In this document: positions 58,164 to 64,000 of the stretch, piece after piece
Layout of the letters: every line of letters starts with the position of its first letter
Position numbering within the stretch: position 1 is the stretch's first letter
Assembly (NCBI GenBank): GCA_963556695.1
Contig: CAUWAG010000018.1
Coordinates: 3,410,001 to 3,474,000, forward strand
Direction: 5' to 3'
Origin: Anthostomella pinea
Lineage: Eukaryota > Ascomycota > Sordariomycetes > Xylariales > Xylariaceae
DNA: 64,000 nt
Program-made: the position numbers and the translations under genes
The notes under the pieces: model-generated
Database searches by the model: none
The model's input: only the letters and a program-made list of their open reading frames with translations
Told to the model about the DNA's origin: nothing

Positions 58164-59747
58164 TCACACTCCTCCAATATCGTACTGCAAAATTCTGGGA
58201 TCTGACAAAGAGTGAATGGTCTCCCGCCTACTCGCCGTGGTCCCCTCGCTTTGCAAAAGCTCACGTACATAATCCCATTCTTCGGCAATCTTTTCGGTTC
58301 TAGCCGTTAATGATTCAATAGTTGTCCCAAACGATCTGTAAGTCTCGGTTACAAATTCTCCGTCCATGTAGACGTGATTTACGGTCATGGTCCCTTGCTG
58401 GGAGATGGGTCGTCGTCCGCAGCAAATCCGGAGCGGATTGTGAACAATGCAAGAGCCAGCTTCAAGCCGCAGCCGGAAAACATTGCTAGGTGACTCAATC
58501 GTTTTGTGGAAGGCTCGTATTGCATCGATTATCCTTTCCCGGTCATAATGAACAGTGTGATTCTGGAAAGGGGTTTGAGATGATGGGTCCCAATTGACGC
58601 AACTAACATGGCCGTTTCCCTTTTTCTCATCGATGATGAACTCATTGCAATGATATTCAGGCGAAGAGGCAGAACTCCGGAGTGCATATTGGATCTAAGT
58701 GCCGCTCGCAAGGAGCCGAAAGAGCTCAGGGTCCTCGATACCGGTCTGGATAGACGTCTTTAGTCCATCACTGAACAGGTATTCACCCCCATCACGGCAA
58801 GTGTTCTGGAGGCAGTGGAGAAGTTTGAGGGCCGGTGAGCGCATGAAGGCTGCATGTACAGTATGCAAGGGCACTTCGTCCTCGGGTCCCCATTTGGGTC
58901 GGCTGAAATAGCCAAAAATACTACTACTGCCTCGTGGTTCCCCTATCATTCTGGTCAGGGAGTGTATGGCTTCCTCAGCGCCGTCCGGCAAATGGGTTAT
59001 GAGGAAGAGTCCATGAAGGTAGAAGCCCCTGATCGCATTGTAGAAAGCCGGGCCTCCTGCTACAAAGTCTGCGTAGATGACTCTTGTCATTTCCCGGGCG
59101 ATTGTCGCTTGATCCCAAGGGCGCCGGCCAGATTGCATCAATTTTGCACTCTCGCCGCGTTTTGCGAAGTTAGGTCCCAAAGAAAGCCATTTCAGTCCTG
59201 CCGGCGTGTATCGGGACACGCCCTGGGATCCTCGTTCTAGGAAATCTTCTTCCCATATGACCTGTAGACAACAGTCGTCTGTGGTTTTGACTGACCTAAT
59301 CAAGAGCGTGGAGGGTATGTTGGCAGTGGCAAATGCCTTACGACCAGATGACGGGTCAATGCAGCGTGGGCAGGGACACGCGTCGCGAAGAGATACACGC
59401 GGGATAGAGCACCGAAACCCCTTACTCTTACGGCTTTGTAGCCCGATGTTATCCTTTAAAGATTCGCCTGCCCGAACGTTCGCTGGAGTCAGGGAGGTGT
59501 CAGACAACTCCCAACTGACATATTTGTTTTCGTCGACCATCTGCTTCCTTATCTGCTCATCGTAGGTGTTGAAGCGGCCTATCTCTTCTGGTGATCTCCG
59601 ACTCCGCCACTTCGTCTCATATCGTCGAACCTGGCAGGCGGCGGGCTTTCCGGTGGCAATGAGTTGCGGATCAATGATAAGATACTCGGTCTGCCCTGTC
59701 CGCGGTGCCTGATGCCCTGTATGATGAAGCGACAGGCGCGGGCGCAT
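58164..59747 (-). pseudogene. Broken gamma-butyrobetaine-hydroxylase-like (TauD-fold) dioxygenase gene
   Basis: The frame encodes a GBBH-type N-terminal domain (VSLRDACPCPRCIDPSSGRK) followed by a TauD-like fold (GLFLITHLPDGAEEA, PALKLLHCLQNTCRDGGEYL, DPELFRLLASGT). An in-frame TAG at 58695-58697 stops it. Exactly the same frame then continues for 177 codons with the rest of the fold (NGHVSCVNWDPSSQTPFQ, VFRLRLEAGSCIVHNPLR, MDGEFVTETYRSF) to a TGA at 58164. Metal ligands also look lost: the HTD motif reads HTV, and the distal LHGR motif reads CCGRR. Known family members use a His-X-Asp...His triad for iron and oxidise carnitine-pathway substrates. The start at Met 59747 is a guess; the open frame extends to 60014. 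Alternatives are a sequencing error or a short truncated product. Confidence 0.75.
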
Positions 59748-60014
59748 CGATGTGGGGGACACCAAGGAGCTGACATGGGCGAGCAGGCAGACTGGGCAGC
59801 AGCACCGGCGGACTGGATGAGTGTGTTGAAGATAGAGGCCGTGATATGTTTTCAAAAAGGTTGAAAGGTTGACACGAAAATTGGAGGGGCTGAAGCTGTG
59901 TGAGACATTCCTTTCCCAGTTGTAAGTGAACACGTGCTGCCCTTGCGCCTTCCCTATGTCCCTCTTTGCTTTTCCTCTCCAAGCGACCCTTGAGCGGTCA
60001 ACCCATGTGAGCAC

Positions 60015-61498
60015 AGCTCGCTTACTAGCAACGTGTCGCCAACGGCCTCAAACCATGATACGAAAGAGCCCCGACGCCTGCTTTGGGTGGCTGGAAGCTT
60101 CGTAGTCGCTAAGATATGGCACGTCCTGTGATCGAGGAGGCTTGAATTGGCCTTAGATGCCACAGTTACGTATACATACATGTACGGGTGGACTGTTTCG
60201 TAAATATTTCCGAAGTCACGCTTTCGATAACCTTAAACAGTAGGTAGGTGGTCAAATCATGTCTTGTAGGCAACCTTATTAGGAGGTATTTAGCTCTGTC
60301 CCGTCATGGAGGCTTATCAGGCTATGAGGCCTCGGCTCCTTGGACTTCGTAGCGAGCGTACTATCAATCACCTCCCGCGAGCCGGTATAAACCCATGCAT
60401 CAGTAAAGTTGATTGTCCTACAGACAAACCCACGCCGGCTGTTCTACCGCCCCCCAGCTCATGCAGGGGAGGGTAACCAGTAACTTACCAGGTCACAAAG
60501 TATACTGGTATTGATCGCAGCCAACAGCTCCTCTACTATAAAGGATCCTCGAGAAGGGGTGGACCCTCTGAGCGCCAGCGCTCTAGTACGTTGATACGAA
60601 ACCAACTCCAAGACAAGGCAGTTTAACTCTGCATGGGCCGTCACTTGGGGATTGCATAGTTGAAAGTCAGAGACACAGCGCTGACCCATCAGTTCTCCTC
60701 TGTCGCCACCGTGCCCAATTCAGGCCACGGGAACAGCAGTGCTATCTGCAGCAAAGTGTGAATTTCGATATTGATGTTTATTCTAGGCACAGGCCGGGGC
60801 AACATGCTGGCCTATAAGGTCGTTCTTGTCTATAGCCAAGTGATAACAACGAACGACTGATGTCTCCTATAGACCGAACCGGGTAGGCCTCACGGCTTGG
60901 TGGGCCAACTTCCAAGTGGCAAGTCAAATAGACATCGAATTCGCTGGGGTTCACTTCGAACGCCGTTTCCCACACAATCCATCACTCGGACGCAAGGCCA
61001 TATCGAAAATAGGACTGGGTGCCCGCTAGACCTCCCCTTCCCCATGTCGCTGATACAATTATATACACGATATGAAATAAAGCAATCAGGGCTTGTGCCA
61101 CCCGCTATAGAATTAGGAAAAGGCGGCATGGGCGTCTGCATGGATTCCCTTGTCGCCACATCTATCCGTATCTGTCTGGTGTAAACCGTTCGAATTCTGG
61201 CCCATGCGCTGGTGAACCTGGATCCTTGGGACAATCCTTGGGACAACCTTTATAGTGGTTGACGCGTGTGCAAGGATATAGGGGTTTGTGCCGAAAGAGG
61301 CTTCAGTATCATCCATCAGCCCAAATGTCGAGGCTCGTGAGTGGGTTACTTGGCAATGCACTCCTCGATCGTGGCAACATCCGGATCAGATGGATTGCAC
61401 GGTGTGTCTTTACCCGTGCAGTTGTCGATATGTTGGCGTTTCTTGTTTCGCCGAGGCATTAGGCTCCACCGCTGCCGTTCATCAACATGAAGCAATGC
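60015..61498. other. Intergenic region left of the Spt23/Mga2-like gene
   Basis: No supportable gene is seen in about 1.5 kb. Open frames near 60890-61246 lack recognisable features. The right end contains the 3' untranslated region of the next gene. Confidence 0.5.
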
Positions 61499-64000
61499 TC
61501 AGACCACCAACTCCTGGACGAATTTGTTGACTCGCTCGCCCAAATCTTTCGGATCGCTAGCTAGACTGGCCAACGACTTAGCCGCATTCGCTGTGCCTGA
61601 AGCCAACGACGGAGCGCCGTTTAGGACCATAGCACCAAGAACGAAGACAAGAATCGGAATCTAAACACGTTTGTTAGCTACAATGAGGGCACGAGGGATG
61701 TTTTGGCACGTACCCAGACAAACCACAGCATTTTGTCACTGCTGCCGGTCTTGAGCCTCTGCGCATGGGCTCGTTGGAGGTTCTCTTGCTGCTCCTTGGT
61801 GATGTGGTGTTTGCGCCCGATCTGGAGCATGGCTGGGACGCCTTTGGACTGCGAAGACTCCGAGGTTTGCTGGTCGTAAAGAGCCGCACACTTGGCATCG
61901 GCTTCGTACTCGACAGCTGCCTGAGCAGCTGAGGCTTGCTTGGTGTCCATATCCTTCTGGGGGAATATGTCCTCATAGGCCGGTGGAGGCGAGTCCTTGG
62001 CACCGAAGAATGGGAGATCCCACCACCTGTTGTCTGCAAATCTCGACGTATGATCACCTGCTGATCCAGGACGCTGGCCACGGATGTTGGGGACCAAGGA
62101 GCTGATACGCTGCATCACTGGAGCCGTGTGCAGATAGGCTTGGTAAACCGGCAGTACCGGCATTACTGGCAAGTTTGGCATTTGTGGCATTTGTGGCATT
62201 TGTGGCATTTGTGGCATGTTGGGCATCTGGAACTGTGGCAGGTTCTGTAGATGTACCGTCATTGAGTGTTGCAGTTGCTGGAATTGCGCCGCAAATTGTT
62301 CTCGGAGAGCTGACATGGCCGCGCCTGGCGAAGCCGGACCCGCATGCACATCATCTGCTTGGTGGCCAGAACCACCAGAGCGATGGTGGCTGACGGGGAA
62401 GCTTGGCCGTCTCATGTCGAGCCAGTTGCGACCCTCTTCTCCGCTACTGATATCTTCGGCCGAGTCTCCCTCACTGTCTTCGCTAGTCGAATACGCGCCC
62501 TCTGACATGAACTCCTCACGATGAGCTGAGTTCATGGGTGGCTGATCCCACAGAGACCGTAAAGAGCTCGCGCTGCTCACCCTGCTGTGAAGGGACCCAC
62601 CGCTTCGAGATCGTGAGTGGCTTTCGATGCGGCGTAATACACGAAGGACATCGCTGGAGCGGGCAACATCGGCAGGTGTGAGACCAGACAGCGTCCGGAT
62701 GCTCGGATCAGCCCCTTTCATGATCAGACGACGCACAATCTCCGGATGATTGTTCATCGCCGCCATGTGCAAGGGCGTAAAGCCTCCCTTGTCATGAATG
62801 CTAACACTAGCACCTCGCGACAGCAGACCAGCAACGAACCGGACGAGACCCAGAGAGCAAGCAAGATGAAGCATGGTCTGTCCGCTCGATCTCCTCAGAT
62901 TGATGCGAGCCTTGCGGGGGCTGTCATCCAAATCGATCAGCTCGAGCACGCGAAGAAGCCCAGACTCTACCGAGTTTTGGGGGCCCTGTTCAATATTGTT
63001 GTAACTGCCTCCAGGAGCTTGGTTCCCGGATCCCGACGGAGAGGAGCCCCACGATCCACCTCCACGTGCACCGATTATGATGCTACGCGCAATATCTGCA
63101 ACATCATTAATGTCGCCGCTGCCAACCTTGCTTCCAAGAACTGTAAGCGCGGATCGTATCAGGCGATCTTCGTCATCATCGACATATCGGAAGAAGTGCT
63201 GCTGCTGATTACCGCCCAGCAAATGTTGGGCAGGCATACCAGGAAATCTGATGGTTACTGGGACATGTCCAGCAATAGGCGAAGGGGGAACCAAACAGAC
63301 CAAGGATGTCTCGCCCCAGTAAGTTGTAGTAGTTGCCTTGTGTTCACCAAACATAACCTCCAATCCTCCATTCGTAAAGTTGCGGCCAAGGATAGTCACA
63401 TCCACGCCGCCCGACTTCGGCCCCTCTCCAGGGATGACCTTCAAGATTGTAGGCGGCGGAGCAGAGGCCAAGCCCATGGACGCATTGAGAAGACCCTGGC
63501 CCATATGCGGATGGTGCATGTTCTGCAGCTCATTCCGCAGCGGATTCGGACTGGGCGGCCGACTAGGATGCGCCGACGCCGGTGCGGAGAACATTTGGTT
63601 GACGGGCAGATTGTCTATGCTCAAAGCTCTGTGATTTGCCGACGGGAAAATGAGCTGATCTGCATTGCTGTTTGGGGTCGGTGGTCCCTGGCCGAACTGT
63701 TGTGGCATATTGCCGAGGACTTGTTGCGGTTGTCCAGGAGAGAAGAATGAATCTGTGCTCATCGGGAAGTTTGCGAGATTAGGCGAGAAGGGTGAATTCG
63801 CTGCAGAGGTGACAGCAGATTCAGTCTGGACGTTGGAAGGCATCGAAGTTGGAGGTTGGCTAGTTTCAAGTCTGGTCATGGCGAGACCACTCGGCACTTT
63901 AGCAGACCCGCTGGCCTTTCTTTTCTTCGACACTGGGCCTGAAGGAGTGGTAGGGGAGCCTTGCCGTGACAAGTTACGCGGAGTCGGTGAAACCGACGCA
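61499..64000 (-). CDS. Spt23/Mga2-like membrane-anchored transcription factor (5' end outside window)
   Basis: In yeast these ER/nuclear-envelope proteins are ubiquitin-dependently clipped, releasing an N-terminal fragment that activates the OLE1 desaturase gene. Exons seen are 61714-64000 (open to the right edge, so the N-terminus is missing) and 61499-61660. In the visible part, counted from 63972, come a basic Ser/Pro-rich region (SKKRKASG), an IPT/TIG domain (about 174-270: LKVIPGEGPKSGGVDVTILG, then CLVPPSP), ankyrin repeats (GQTMLHLACSLGLVRFVAGL, GFTPLHMAAMNNHPEIVRRL) and a Met-Pro-Gln tandem run encoded by 9-bp repeats near 62177-62216. The 53-bp intron 61661-61713 must be removed to add the last 53 residues, which include the membrane helix IPILVFVLGAMVL. 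The codon at 63972 is TTG, not a start, and the frame continues to the edge (TPRNLSRQ). Confidence 0.88.

Noticed and set aside
58695..58745. A 47-bp intron (donor GTATCG, acceptor CTTAG) that would remove the TAG in the dioxygenase-like gene
   Set aside because: Removing 47 bp shifts the frame and hits a new stop within 13 codons. It would also delete the family-typical DPELFRLL segment, while the original frame stays open for 177 codons after the TAG.
62746..63750. 334-codon plus-strand frame opposite the Spt23/Mga2-like gene
   Set aside because: It overlaps the conserved IPT/TIG and ankyrin coding on the other strand and shows no recognisable protein features.
1..64000. tRNA, rRNA, CRISPR-like arrays or bacterial-type operons
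   Set aside because: I looked for T-loop-like GGTTCGAATCC patterns, rRNA cores and regularly spaced repeats and saw none convincing. A tRNAscan-SE or Infernal run would be decisive.

Overview
The window is nuclear DNA of a filamentous ascomycete (Pezizomycotina). The evidence is short spliceosomal introns (49-163 bp, GT..AG, mostly with CTAAC or CTGAC-like branch sites just before the acceptor) and a typical gene set: a velvet-family VeA regulator, a fused GOGAT, VTC, a PHO80-type cyclin, an Spt23/Mga2-like protein, a PTH11/rhodopsin-type membrane protein, two P450s and a 2EXR protein. I cannot fix the genus. Exon structures were built by eye from splice signals. In each multi-exon model reported as intact the spliced length is a multiple of three, except the right-edge gene, whose start lies outside the window.

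Layout. 0.8-3.2 kb: VTC polyphosphate polymerase subunit (-). 3.9-10.8 kb: 2115-residue NADH-type glutamate synthase in eight exons (-). 10.8-16.2 kb: long gene-poor stretch. 16.2-18.5 kb: convergent APC15/Mnd2 (+) and Bet1 SNARE (-). 19.3-27.2 kb: accessory block of P450 (-), seven-helix PTH11/rhodopsin-type protein (-) and a divergent second P450 (+). 28.4-28.9 kb: 2EXR protein (+). 30.0-30.4 kb: Chz1 histone chaperone with a 13-nt microexon (-). 31.5-32.1 kb: an apparently decayed gene (-). 33.2-33.9 kb: EMC10-like ER protein (-). 34.4-35.6 kb: PHO80-like cyclin (-). 37.1-40.3 kb: Vid28/GID5 armadillo protein (+). 42.1-47.0 kb: two secreted proteins and one small membrane protein of unknown function. 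47-52.2 kb: gene-poor stretch carrying a 262-bp MITE-like element. 52.2-53.9 kb: veA (+). 54.8-56.6 kb: large disordered protein (+). 58.2-59.7 kb: broken gamma-butyrobetaine-hydroxylase-like gene (-). 61.5-64.0 kb: Spt23/Mga2-like membrane-anchored factor (-), cut by the right edge.

Most genes are housekeeping and do not form one pathway. Two are tied to phosphate control (VTC, with a CACGTGGG site upstream, and the PHO80-like cyclin). The P450/rhodopsin/P450 block resembles an accessory or secondary-metabolism fragment, but no backbone enzyme is present. I found no convincing undescribed multi-gene system. The most unusual items are the MITE-like element with intact inverted repeats and a candidate target duplication, the dioxygenase-like gene with a nonsense codon and altered metal ligands, and the lineage-type secreted proteins.
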